Assembly: GCA_937141405.1 (NCBI GenBank)
Contig: CAKZQQ010000005.1
Coordinates: 558,001-622,000, forward strand
Direction: 5' to 3'
DNA length: 64,000 bases
From: an uncultured Campylobacterota bacterium
GTDB taxonomy: Bacteria > Campylobacterota > Campylobacteria > Campylobacterales > Sulfurovaceae
This document shows positions 27,239 to 35,562 of this stretch, one piece after another. Below the pieces are notes generated by a model that was not told the origin of the DNA, did no database searches, and was given only the letters and a program-made list of their open reading frames with translations. Within the stretch, counting starts at the first letter, position 1; each line of letters starts with the position of its first letter. A program made the position numbers and the translations under genes.

Positions 27239-27900
27239 ACAGCACTACAAAAGCTTTTTTTATCTCCTTAAGCCTACATCTAGGAGTTTTTGGAGCACTT
27301 GTCCTCTATGAGCCCAAAAAGGAGGAGAAGAAAAAATTAATCGTTCTTAGCATGAATATGGTTGAAAATATTACGCAGATCAAAAAGATAGATACACCAA
27401 AAGAGGTAGACGATACCAAGGAAGAAAAAAAGCAAGAAGAGAGCAAAGAGGAGAAGGTGGAGAAAAAAGTTGAAAAAAAGATTGTAAAAAAACCCTCCCA
27501 ACTAAAAAAGAAAAAGATACAAAAAAAAATAGCGAAAATAAAAAAGATTCAGCCGAAAATAAAACCGAATGATAAAAACAATATCAAGCGTATAAAGAGT
27601 GGAGAAAGCTATCAAGAACAGTATATGAGAACGAATCTGGAAAATATTATTGCCGCTATCAAGAGACATAAAAACTACCCCCACTCGGCAAAAAACAAAG
27701 AGATAGAAGGCAAGGTCGTACTCAAATGCATCATCACTCCAAAAGGTGGCGTAAAGGATATAGGATTTGTAAAAAAATCCTCCTCAAGCATACTCAATCA
27801 AAACAGTATCAATATCTTAAAGAAAGCGTCAAAAGAGTTTATCGCACCGCTTAAAGAGATAGAGATTATCATTCCTTTTAATTATGAACTAATCATGTAA
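27235..27900 (+). CDS. tonB: TonB energy transducer
   Basis: 221 residues: an N-terminal membrane anchor (about 8-24, FFISLSLHLGVFGALVLY with the conserved Ser-His pair), a long periplasmic spacer unusually rich in Lys and Glu (about 30-120, few prolines), and the TonB C-terminal fold (about 130-221: YPHSAKNKEIEGKVVLKCIITPKGGV, in part, and an IPFNYELIM end). It spans the periplasm to touch the TonB boxes of the receptors. The Lys/Glu spacer replaces the Pro-rich one of E. coli; charged helical spacers are common in Campylobacterota. Last gene of the operon. Confidence 0.93.
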   Translation: MNSTTKAFFISLSLHLGVFGALVLYEPKKEEKKKLIVLSMNMVENITQIKKIDTPKEVDDTKEEKKQEESKEEKVEKKVEKKIVKKPSQLKKKKIQKKIAKIKKIQPKIKPNDKNNIKRIKSGESYQEQYMRTNLENIIAAIKRHKNYPHSAKNKEIEGKVVLKCIITPKGGVKDIGFVKKSSSSILNQNSINILKKASKEFIAPLKEIEIIIPFNYELIM

Positions 27901-27972
27901 GTTGGGCACCTGCTTTGCATTATTTATCAAAAATTAGGATAAATCTATAGAGATAATGATCGGTTGTTGCAA

Positions 27973-28524
27973 TCAGCTATCTTGACTCTTGCTCCTCGAA
28001 AAAAAGAAATGCTCGTCTTTATAAAAAATGTCTATTGATCTCTTTGTAGGAGTTTTGATAGTAATGACATAATCAGATCTATCTGTAGCCAATTTTTCAT
28101 CGATATAAACCTTCTCATGATCTAACATAAGTGACAAGTCATTTTGAGCAACTATTTCATCGATATTTGTCCGGTACTTATCGATAAAATCCTTAAAAAA
28201 TGTTCCGTTGAGATATGAGAAAGAGTCCTCATAGGAGTCCTCGCCGCATATATTTTTATCACTAATTTGAGTCACGAGAGTACTATTTTTAGTATCTACA
28301 ACAATAAAATTACAAAACATATCCTCACCTAAAGGAGTACGGTAAAAAAAGGCCCATATATCCTCTTTTGAATATGCATAACTATAGATATCTACATTCT
28401 GTGAACTTTTATCTTTTGCGAAATCATAAACAAGAGAGAGTCTCTTACTCTCATCTGCTTGGGTATGTACAGTAGAGAAAAACAGAAGCAAAATAGATAC
28501 TAAAGTCTTAAAACTGCTCTTCAT
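27973..28524 (-). CDS. Secreted protein of unknown family, copy A
   Basis: 183 residues with a signal peptide (about 1-22, cleavage likely after TQA). The mature part has an EDIWAFFYRTP strand, a VVDTKNSTLVTQIS strand, a Cys pair (in MFCNF and NICGED) that could form a disulfide, and an EDSFSYLNGTFFKDFIDKY helix. I do not recognise the family. The order of these elements mirrors the next gene upstream, so the two look like diverged duplicates. The ATG at 28524 is used; a GTG one codon earlier is also possible (GAGGA upstream). Five bases separate the genes. Periplasmic location is inferred. Confidence 0.72.
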   Translation of the reverse strand: MKSSFKTLVSILLLFFSTVHTQADESKRLSLVYDFAKDKSSQNVDIYSYAYSKEDIWAFFYRTPLGEDMFCNFIVVDTKNSTLVTQISDKNICGEDSYEDSFSYLNGTFFKDFIDKYRTNIDEIVAQNDLSLMLDHEKVYIDEKLATDRSDYVITIKTPTKRSIDIFYKDEHFFFSRSKSQDS

Positions 28525-28529
28525 CACAC

Positions 28530-29243
28530 TTAAAATCCTCTCTTTAAATCACAGCCGATAAATATAAATTTTCCCTCTGTTCCCTCAAATCCATATTTTT
28601 CCTCTCCAACTACAATCAAAATCCTCTCTTCAAAAGGACTCTTAAAGTATCCGGCACTCCAATATGAAAATGCTCCGAGATTCTCCTTGCTATATACTTT
28701 TTTCTTTATAGTTCTATCTTTAAGTACATTTACCTTTAAACTTTTTATATCACCTAAGAAAAAATCCTGAGGATTTTTGGATAATCTTTTTTGGGTCTTT
28801 AGCTCTATCGTGTAAGAAGAACCCTCAAGAGATTTATAAGGAAATTTTTCAAATTTCGTCCCCTCTCCCTGCTCTATCTTAAATTTTTGAAGCGCTTTTA
28901 GAAAGGTGGGTTTAAATTGCTTATATGATTTTTCAAATGAATCCTCAGCACCATCGATGATATCATGCTCTGTAGACCAGACTATCTTGTCGTTTATAGA
29001 ATCAAAAATAACATATGTATATATCACTCCGCCTCTGCCCTCTACCGGTGCCTCTTTAATATATGCAAAATAGCCTGAGCGTGACCACCCGATAGGAATA
29101 ATCGAATCGGTTTGATACATCATACCACTCTCCGGTTTTTGAGAATAGGCCATGAGGTCGATAAATTTTAATGCCTCACTATTTGCTGCTTGAGATGTTA
29201 AAGGAATCAAAAATATACTTATAATTAATATTATGTATTTCAT
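28530..29243 (-). CDS. Secreted protein of unknown family, copy B
   Basis: 237 residues with a signal peptide (about 1-18, SQA before the mature start). It has SRSGYFAYIKEAP, then YVIFDSINDKIVWSTEHD, then GAEDSFEKSYKQFKPTFLKALQKF, and a YTIELKT strand. These parallel the elements of the downstream gene. A C-terminal extension of about 60 residues includes a GAFSYWSAGYF segment and ends with the only mature cysteine (IGCDLKRGF). The ATG at 29243 is preceded by GAAAGAG; an upstream TTG at 29258 is less likely. Function unknown; no close tie to the TonB operon, which is convergent. Confidence 0.72.
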   Translation of the reverse strand: MKYIILIISIFLIPLTSQAANSEALKFIDLMAYSQKPESGMMYQTDSIIPIGWSRSGYFAYIKEAPVEGRGGVIYTYVIFDSINDKIVWSTEHDIIDGAEDSFEKSYKQFKPTFLKALQKFKIEQGEGTKFEKFPYKSLEGSSYTIELKTQKRLSKNPQDFFLGDIKSLKVNVLKDRTIKKKVYSKENLGAFSYWSAGYFKSPFEERILIVVGEEKYGFEGTEGKFIFIGCDLKRGF

Positions 29244-29313
29244 GTACTGCTCTTTCAAATCTAAATTTATAATTGTACCAAAACCGACAAAACAACTTCT
29301 TGATGATCAAAAA

Positions 29314-30216
29314 CTATAACTTTTCCTCGCATGCTTCAAGTGCTACACCTTCGCGAAGACCATCATCGATCACGATACACTCACTAAAGCCACCTGCCTC
29401 ATAGAGTTGCTTTAAGATTAGCACACCTGCGGTGATAATATCTTCTCTGCCCACACCTACTGCTCGAATCTTTTGTGCCTGATCCATACGCAACAATTTT
29501 TCAAGCTGCAACAATGCTTCATCTAAAGTAATGCTCACACCGTTTACATCTTGGGCATTGTACTCTGCTGCGCTTCTACCAAGCTTCATATTTGCTAGAG
29601 TCGTCGGTGTCCCTGCGGTTGCTACAAAGAACTCTATACATCCAAGCTTCTCTTTTGCACTATGTATAAAATCTATGAAGTTATTTTTATAATCATCAAG
29701 ATAGGTTTCCATCGCTTCTTGACTTGTATATTTTTGAGAGAGGGTCACGATACCGACAGGAAAACTCTTTGCTAAAAAATCATTACCGTCACTCAAGATG
29801 ATTTCCGTTGACCCTCCGCCGATATCAACAAGCATAAAACCTTTTCTAAACCCGAGTTGATTAAGCCTAAAATCAACGGCTTTTAATGTAAGCCTTGCCT
29901 CTTCATCTCCACTGATAACTTGAAACGCTACTCCTGTTGCTCTCTTTATGGCAACCAATACATCTTTGGAATTTTTTGCCTCTCGTAACGCTTGCGTTGT
30001 AACAGCTACAACGCTCTCTTTGTGAAAATCAATCTTAGATTGAAAAAGCTTGATTGCCTCTATGACTCTAGTGAGTGCAGAAGATGAAATATTGCCATTG
30101 ATTGCTATACCGTCCGCACTTTTAACGATAATGCTCTCTTCAAAAAGTATCGTTTGTGTACTGCACTCAAAATGTATAAGGCGAATCGTATTGGAACCGA
30201 GATCAATCGCTATCAT
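29314..30216 (-). CDS. ppx: Ppx/GppA-family exopolyphosphatase
   Basis: 300 residues, only the two actin-like subdomains: IDLGSNTIRLIHFEC at the N-terminus (phosphate-binding loop), TQALREAKN, the SGDEEARLTLKAV catalytic Glu segment near 120, and LVDIGGGSTEI near 144. It hydrolyses terminal phosphates from polyphosphate and/or pppGpp. The short form without the helical C-terminal domain is common in this phylum. Its ATG overlaps the ilvA stop by four bases. Polyphosphate is also handled by ppk2 at 4.9 kb. Confidence 0.92.
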   Translation of the reverse strand: MIAIDLGSNTIRLIHFECSTQTILFEESIIVKSADGIAINGNISSSALTRVIEAIKLFQSKIDFHKESVVAVTTQALREAKNSKDVLVAIKRATGVAFQVISGDEEARLTLKAVDFRLNQLGFRKGFMLVDIGGGSTEIILSDGNDFLAKSFPVGIVTLSQKYTSQEAMETYLDDYKNNFIDFIHSAKEKLGCIEFFVATAGTPTTLANMKLGRSAAEYNAQDVNGVSITLDEALLQLEKLLRMDQAQKIRAVGVGREDIITAGVLILKQLYEAGGFSECIVIDDGLREGVALEACEEKL

Positions 30217-31424
30217 AAACTTTCGCTAAATTTAAATCCTGCCTCTTTGAGCTTTGTCCTAACCTCTTCTTGATGCTCTTCGCCTTTAGTCTCAAGTGCA
30301 ACTGAAACATGCGCATCACCAAACTCTAAATCGATAGAAGTTCTATCATAGCCGATATGAACGATATTTGCGCCCACACTTTTGAGCGTCTCTGTAAAAC
30401 GCATCAAAGCTCCCGGTTTATCAACAAGTGTCACTATAAGCTTCATTTTTCTAGCCGATTTTACAAGTCCTTTTTCTATGATGAGTGAGAGCATCGTTAC
30501 ATCGATATTGCCACCACTCACAACAATCCCAACTTTAGAATCTTTTGGAAAATCAAACTTATGATGTATGAGTGCCGCTACTCCAACAGAGCCGGCACCC
30601 TCAACAAGTATCTTTTGATTTTCAAGCAAAAAAAGTATAGCACTTGCTATCTCTTCTTCACTCACCAACAACAAATCATCAACATACTCAAGCAGGTACT
30701 TCAATGTTACTTCTGATGTATCACGCACGGCAATTCCATCAGCGATTGTACGCACACTTATAGTGTCTATCGCCTTTTTTGCATCAAAAGACTGCTTCAT
30801 CGCAGGTGCACCCTCAGCAGCTACACCGATAACTTTTATATTTGGATTGATCCCCTTAGCAGCAACGGCGATACCGGATATGAGTCCGCCGCCACCAACC
30901 GGAGCGATGATATAATCAAGCTCTTTGACCTCGTTAAGCATCTCGAGCGCGACAGTTCCCTGCCCTGCTATCACCTCATCATCAGCAAACGGATGCAAGA
31001 AACTTGCCCCTTTCTCTTTGGCATAGGTAACCGCAAAAGCATATGCTTCATTATAATTTGCACCATGAAGTATGACATCACCGCCAAATCTTTTTACACC
31101 TTGCACTTTAATAAGCGGCGTTGATTCAGGCATAACAATCGTTGCTTTAAGCCCATAATGTGAAGCACTAAACGCCACGCCTTGCGCATGATTACCTGCA
31201 CTTGAAGCAACAACCTCTTTGATATTGCCTGAAGCAACAAGATTTGATATCTTACTGAACGCACCTCGAAGCTTAAATGAGCCTGTTCGTTGTAAATTCT
31301 CTTTTTTAAGATAGACATCAAATCCACTTAAATTACTCAATATCGGAGCATGAGCAAAAGGAGTTTGACTTGCAACTTTATTTACATTTTGCGCCGCTTT
31401 TTGCACATCTGCAACTGTTATCAT
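30213..31424 (-). CDS. ilvA: Threonine ammonia-lyase (threonine deaminase)
   Basis: Converts threonine to 2-oxobutyrate and ammonia, the entry to isoleucine. 403 residues: PLP lysine in RTGSFKLRGA at about 51, SAGNHAQGVA, the phosphate-binding GGGGLISG near 177, and a C-terminal ACT-like domain (about 325-403: KLIVTLVDKPGALMRF). The single ACT domain distinguishes it from the two-domain E. coli IlvA (514 residues) and resembles the short IlvA/TdcB+ACT type. It is upstream of ppx and coupled by the ATGA overlap. Confidence 0.94.
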   Translation of the reverse strand: MITVADVQKAAQNVNKVASQTPFAHAPILSNLSGFDVYLKKENLQRTGSFKLRGAFSKISNLVASGNIKEVVASSAGNHAQGVAFSASHYGLKATIVMPESTPLIKVQGVKRFGGDVILHGANYNEAYAFAVTYAKEKGASFLHPFADDEVIAGQGTVALEMLNEVKELDYIIAPVGGGGLISGIAVAAKGINPNIKVIGVAAEGAPAMKQSFDAKKAIDTISVRTIADGIAVRDTSEVTLKYLLEYVDDLLLVSEEEIASAILFLLENQKILVEGAGSVGVAALIHHKFDFPKDSKVGIVVSGGNIDVTMLSLIIEKGLVKSARKMKLIVTLVDKPGALMRFTETLKSVGANIVHIGYDRTSIDLEFGDAHVSVALETKGEEHQEEVRTKLKEAGFKFSESL

Positions 31425-31508
31425 TTTATTTTCCTAACTTTTAATTATGAAAATTATAGCTAAATTAATTTATAAACGCATCCTATTTTCAAGCCATAAC
31501 GAGATATA

Positions 31509-32207
31509 TCAAGCAACTTTTTCTGGTGATTTATCTTTATAACAAACTATCTTAACAACGATAAGAATGAGGAGCCAACTGAGTAGCATTGTGACTATTG
31601 TATGGCTCAAAAAATGATCGCCTAAAAGCATCTTATAAAGCCCCATAATCCAACCGATGATAATCGTAACAATCAAAGCTCGTTTTTTGTTCTTTGGATT
31701 TTTAAATAAAAAATAGAGGCTCATCAAAGCGAAGCCTCCACTTGCATGACCGGCAGGCCAGCATCTCACATTTGACTTATGAAAAGAATCTTTAGGGTAT
31801 ACATCAAGCACCTTGACATCAGGATAGCTACCGCCATAGTGGACAATGTCATGAGGACATGGGACTTTGGTTGTAGTTTTTAGTGTCCCTACAGTTGCAG
31901 GCACTAACATCATAGAGAGCAAAACAACAAGTAACCCTCTTTTATACTCTCTTACAAAGCTTTTTTTTCTAAAAAACCACAATGAAAAGAGTATAGAAAC
32001 CGCAAACAAAACCAATACAATTTTTAACCCTCTATAGAGAAAAAATCGCATAATAGGCTCTTGCTTATCTATAAGCCAGCTTTGTGTCGCAAAATCATAA
32101 AACCGGTTTTGAACAAAAATATCAACATTACTCCACTGAAAAAATACAATCGTCGCTATCAGTAAAATAAGCGTAATAAATATCTGTATATTAATGTTTT
32201 TTGGCAT
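31509..32207 (-). CDS. PAP2-family membrane phosphatase, possibly lipid A phosphatase
   Basis: 232 residues with about six transmembrane helices. PAP2 signatures are present in modified form: KTTTKVPCP near 109-117, RCWPAGHASGGF near 147-158, and GDHFLSHTIVT near 196 with the nucleophilic His. I choose the ATG at 32207; longer frames run into eptA. It overlaps the eptA 3' end by 17 bases and is therefore coupled. In Helicobacter pylori the 1-phosphatase LpxE and EptA are adjacent genes acting in sequence on lipid A. By analogy this may remove a lipid A phosphate that EptA replaces. Undecaprenyl-pyrophosphate phosphatase is the main alternative. Confidence 0.82.
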   Translation of the reverse strand: MPKNINIQIFITLILLIATIVFFQWSNVDIFVQNRFYDFATQSWLIDKQEPIMRFFLYRGLKIVLVLFAVSILFSLWFFRKKSFVREYKRGLLVVLLSMMLVPATVGTLKTTTKVPCPHDIVHYGGSYPDVKVLDVYPKDSFHKSNVRCWPAGHASGGFALMSLYFLFKNPKNKKRALIVTIIIGWIMGLYKMLLGDHFLSHTIVTMLLSWLLILIVVKIVCYKDKSPEKVA

Positions 32208-33807
32208 TGTATAAAATGTCTTTATTTTTATCGTACACTTTGCTTCCGACTTCAAAAATACCCAAAAGTGTATGGAAAAGGTTATCTTGAGAAAACTCTT
32301 TATCTTTATAGGCATTAAGTTTTTTGGTATCAATATCCTTTTTCATCTCTCCACCAAACCACATGACAGAGGCTATATGCTTTTGTGTCTCAGGTGCGAT
32401 GAGATACGGCATACCGTGAAGATAGAGTCCATTCTCACCCAAACTCTCGCCATGATCGCTCATATAGATCATGGCCGTTTCATGATCTTTTGAGTACGGT
32501 TTTAAAAAATTGATAACTTTTGAGAGAAAATAATCCGTATAAAGAATCGCATTGTCATAGGCATTACTCACCTCTTCTTGGGTGCACTCTTCGAGCTGAT
32601 TTGTTTTGCAGACAGGGGTAAATTTCTCAAACTCTTTTGGATAGCGTTTATAGTATGCGGGACCGTGATTGCCCATTTGATGTAAAACAATCAGTATATC
32701 TTCGCCTTTATGTTTTTTGATATATGTATCTAGCCCAACAAGCATACCCTCGTCTCTACACTCACCACCGTCGCATATTGTATTTGTCTTTGGTGTCCTA
32801 TAGTCTTCAAAATCAACCCTTAAAGCAACACCTTTTGAGTCGGAGTTATTATCACGCCATAAGATATTGACAAAACCCGTATGCTTTAAAACATCTATGA
32901 CATTTTCCGTCGTTATTCCCTTTTCATGGTCATAATCTGCGCGATCAAATACGGAAAACATACATGGTACCGATTGTGCCGTTGCCGTTCCGCAAGAATG
33001 CACATCGGGAAAATTGATGATATCCTCTTTTTTTAGAAGTGGATTGGTCTCTCTCTCATAGCCATTAAGAGAAAATCGATCTGCCCTTGCCGCCTCTCCT
33101 ACGACCATGATTACAAGCTCCGGCCCCTCTGCTTTTCCTAGACCTCCCTCGTGAACGACTTTGGCATCTTCACCCAAAGGTTTGACGATAATCGGACCGC
33201 TATTAAATGTTGCATTTGTATATTTTCCGATACTATATATCCAATAGATAGGGTTTACATGATAGCGTAAAGGTTTATGCTCTCTAAAAAAAGAGGTATA
33301 AAATTTACTAAAAGAGAGCAGGAGAACAACGATAACCAATAAAGAGAATCCAAGTGCTTTTATCTTGCCAATCAACTCTTGCTTGAAAGTTCTTTTCTCT
33401 ATTTTTATTTTATAGATGATCAATGAAGGAACAGCTCCCAACAGTAGAACATAAACAACAAGCTTCCAACTAAATAGATCCAATGATTCATTCAGGTTTG
33501 TCTGCATCGCATTTCTAATCATCTCGCTATCAATGACCACGCTATAAGTATCCATAAAATAAGCAGTGAATGATGAGATAATAAGCGTGATAATCAAGAT
33601 GGGTTTAAAGATAAATCTAGCACTCAATAGCGTAAAGAAAAAGGTGAGAAAAGAGATCAAAACCAACGTAATTGATACGATATAAACAGGACTATAGCCT
33701 GTAAATCCATACACACCCATGACATTTTTAAAAAATGAGTAATTATAAAAAAGTGTGGAAAAGATCGCCACATAAAAAATCACTCTACTCGATGTTATAT
33801 TTCCCAT
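32191..33807 (-). CDS. eptA: Phosphoethanolamine-lipid A transferase
   Basis: 538 residues: five N-terminal transmembrane helices (about 8-28, 41-62, 68-88, 114-132, 152-170) and a periplasmic alkaline-phosphatase-like domain (from about 228). Metal and nucleophile sites are visible: VGEAARADRFS near 236, CGTATAQSVPCMFS near 272-285 with the catalytic Thr, HQMGNHGPAY near 397, and YMSDHGESLGE near 459. It moves phosphoethanolamine from phosphatidylethanolamine to lipid A, lowering negative charge and polymyxin binding. The cysteines near 272, 282 and 342-388 fit the disulfides of the family. Confidence 0.93.
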   Translation of the reverse strand: MGNITSSRVIFYVAIFSTLFYNYSFFKNVMGVYGFTGYSPVYIVSITLVLISFLTFFFTLLSARFIFKPILIITLIISSFTAYFMDTYSVVIDSEMIRNAMQTNLNESLDLFSWKLVVYVLLLGAVPSLIIYKIKIEKRTFKQELIGKIKALGFSLLVIVVLLLSFSKFYTSFFREHKPLRYHVNPIYWIYSIGKYTNATFNSGPIIVKPLGEDAKVVHEGGLGKAEGPELVIMVVGEAARADRFSLNGYERETNPLLKKEDIINFPDVHSCGTATAQSVPCMFSVFDRADYDHEKGITTENVIDVLKHTGFVNILWRDNNSDSKGVALRVDFEDYRTPKTNTICDGGECRDEGMLVGLDTYIKKHKGEDILIVLHQMGNHGPAYYKRYPKEFEKFTPVCKTNQLEECTQEEVSNAYDNAILYTDYFLSKVINFLKPYSKDHETAMIYMSDHGESLGENGLYLHGMPYLIAPETQKHIASVMWFGGEMKKDIDTKKLNAYKDKEFSQDNLFHTLLGIFEVGSKVYDKNKDILYNAKKH

Positions 33808-33938
33808 AAGTTCCCTTTTTATAGAGAAAAATTATATATGAGTAGAATTAATAGCTCAATAATAGAGTATTAACAAAATAAACTTTATATTGTTTTGGCT
33901 ATCATTCCAATAAACAATTAACAAAGAGAGAGACAACT

Positions 33939-34370
33939 ATGGAGTGTGAATTTCCAACCGAAAATGCAACAAGCGAAGAGATAGAAAAGATATTTGAAGA
34001 TACAAAAACTATAGCGATTATCGGCTGCTCACCGGATGAGAGTAAAGCCAGCAATATGGTCGCAAAATATCTTAAAAATGCAGGATTTCAAATCGTACCC
34101 GTCTATCCGAAAGAAGAGGAGATACTTGGAGAGAAAGTCTATAGAAGCTTAAGCGATATCCCTTTTAAAGTCGATATGGTCGATATTTTTAGAAAACCTC
34201 TAGTGATAAAAAGCGTCATTGAAGAGGCGATTAAAAGAGGTGATATCGATACGATCTGGACACAACTCGGGCTTGTCAATAATGAAGCTGCCAAGATGGC
34301 TGAGGCAGCAGGAATGCATGTCGTACAAAACAGATGTACCAAAATAGAACACCAAATGATTATGGCTTGA
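33939..34370 (+). CDS. CoA-binding domain protein (YccU-like)
   Basis: 143 residues forming one Rossmann CoA-binding domain: TKTIAIIGCSPDESKASNMVAKYLKNAGFQIVPVYP (in part, about 26-62), GEKVYRSLSDIP, VDMVDIFRKP and IWTQLGLVNNEAAKMAEAAG with a C-terminal NRCTKIEH. The pattern is that of succinyl-CoA-ligase-type CoA binding. Function is unknown; members are linked to CoA sensing or protein acylation. It stands alone on its strand, with a ribosome site AGAGAGA before the ATG, and its 3' end overlaps trmA convergently by 11 bases. Confidence 0.88.
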   Translation: MECEFPTENATSEEIEKIFEDTKTIAIIGCSPDESKASNMVAKYLKNAGFQIVPVYPKEEEILGEKVYRSLSDIPFKVDMVDIFRKPLVIKSVIEEAIKRGDIDTIWTQLGLVNNEAAKMAEAAGMHVVQNRCTKIEHQMIMA

Positions 34371-35475
34371 TTTTTAAAAAGACTCCGCTCTCCATATGTG
34401 TTGAGTAAGCAAACTGATCAAACATTGCTGCACTCACAACCTCATGTGTCCGGCACAGCTCCTCTAAATCTCTTGCGAGCGTTGCAACATTACAAGAGAT
34501 GTAGATGATATGCTCCATGCCGGCGATAAGTTGAAGCGTATCGCTATCCAACCCTGCTCGCGGGGGATCAACAAGAGCTAGATTAAAATCATAGCTATCA
34601 AGATCAACCCCTTCAAGACGATGAAATACCCTTTTGCGAGCCAAGGCTTCACTCATCTCTTCTGAAGATAATCGTACAAAAGAGATATTATCAATCTTGT
34701 TTGCCTTACAATTCTCTTTAGCATTTTGGATCGACTTTTTAGATACTTCAGCAGCTAAAATTTTACTAAAATAGCGTGAAAGCGGTATCGTGAAATTGCC
34801 GAGCCCACAATAACTCTCAAACATATCCCTGCCCTGAATCGTGCTCGCTTGTTTGCATGCCCAAGTAATCATCTTGGCATTCACGCTTGCATTTGGTTGT
34901 ATAAAACCACCATCCATATAGGTGTACCAATAGCTCTGATCTTCAATCTCAAGCATCTGTATCACAGACTCTTTCGTAAGCACAAGCTTCTGCGCTTTAC
35001 TTCGACCGATGATTAAAATATCGAGTTTTGCCTCTAAGCCTCTTGCCTCTTTTTGCCAATCCTCATCAAGCTTTTTATGGTAAATAAGTGTAACTAAAAC
35101 CTCGCCTAAATTTGATGCAAGAAACTCAATGCTAAAAAGCTTAAAAGAGAGGAGCTTTGAGCTATTGATAAGAGACAACATCTCCCACATCTTCTCCTCG
35201 ATAGGAGGTGCAACCTTTGGACACTCTTCGAGTTTAACGATACCGTTTTTATCAAGATTGGTCATCGCATAAAAAGCTTTGCCGTCCTCGTGCCATATCC
35301 TAAACTCTGCACGGGATCTAAAGTTGGAAGCAGGTGAATCATATACCTCTATACTTCCCTGATAAAAAGGCGCCAACTCACTTTTAAGCTTATGCTCTTT
35401 TATCTTTAGCTGCTCTTCATAATTCTCATTATAAAAATTACAAGAACCACATATTCCGAAATGTTTACACTCCAT
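34360..35475 (-). CDS. trmA: tRNA (uracil-5-)-methyltransferase
   Basis: 371 residues, length of TrmA (E. coli 366). It makes m5U54 in tRNA using AdoMet. Landmarks: [10 protein letters not shown] near 192, [16 protein letters not shown] near 217 (AdoMet), [10 protein letters not shown] near 303, and [15 protein letters not shown] with the nucleophilic Cys near 330. At the N-terminus there are Cys3, Cys9 and Cys12, plus Cys85 further on, arranged as C-x5-C-x2-C...C. That is the [4Fe-4S] pattern of the rRNA enzymes RlmC/RlmD rather than of E. coli TrmA. Overall length and the absence of a TRAM domain favour TrmA, but an rRNA target cannot be excluded. Confidence 0.85.
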   Translation of the reverse strand: MECKHFGICGSCNFYNENYEEQLKIKEHKLKSELAPFYQGSIEVYDSPASNFRSRAEFRIWHEDGKAFYAMTNLDKNGIVKLEECPKVAPPIEEKMWEMLSLINSSKLLSFKLFSIEFLASNLGEVLVTLIYHKKLDEDWQKEARGLEAKLDILIIGRSKAQKLVLTKESVIQMLEIEDQSYWYTYMDGGFIQPNASVNAKMITWACKQASTIQGRDMFESYCGLGNFTIPLSRYFSKILAAEVSKKSIQNAKENCKANKIDNISFVRLSSEEMSEALARKRVFHRLEGVDLDSYDFNLALVDPPRAGLDSDTLQLIAGMEHIIYISCNVATLARDLEELCRTHEVVSAAMFDQFAYSTHMESGVFLKIKP

Positions 35476-35562
35476 TTGTACCCTTTGGCGTCAATTAATC
35501 TCATCTTCGTTATAATCACGGTAATAAAAAGAGTATATTTTAACGAACAAAGGTTTAAAACA

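Noticed and set aside
27901-27972. Terminator after tonB
   Set aside because: A weak ATTTATC/GATAAAT pairing exists, but there is no T run and the stem is short.
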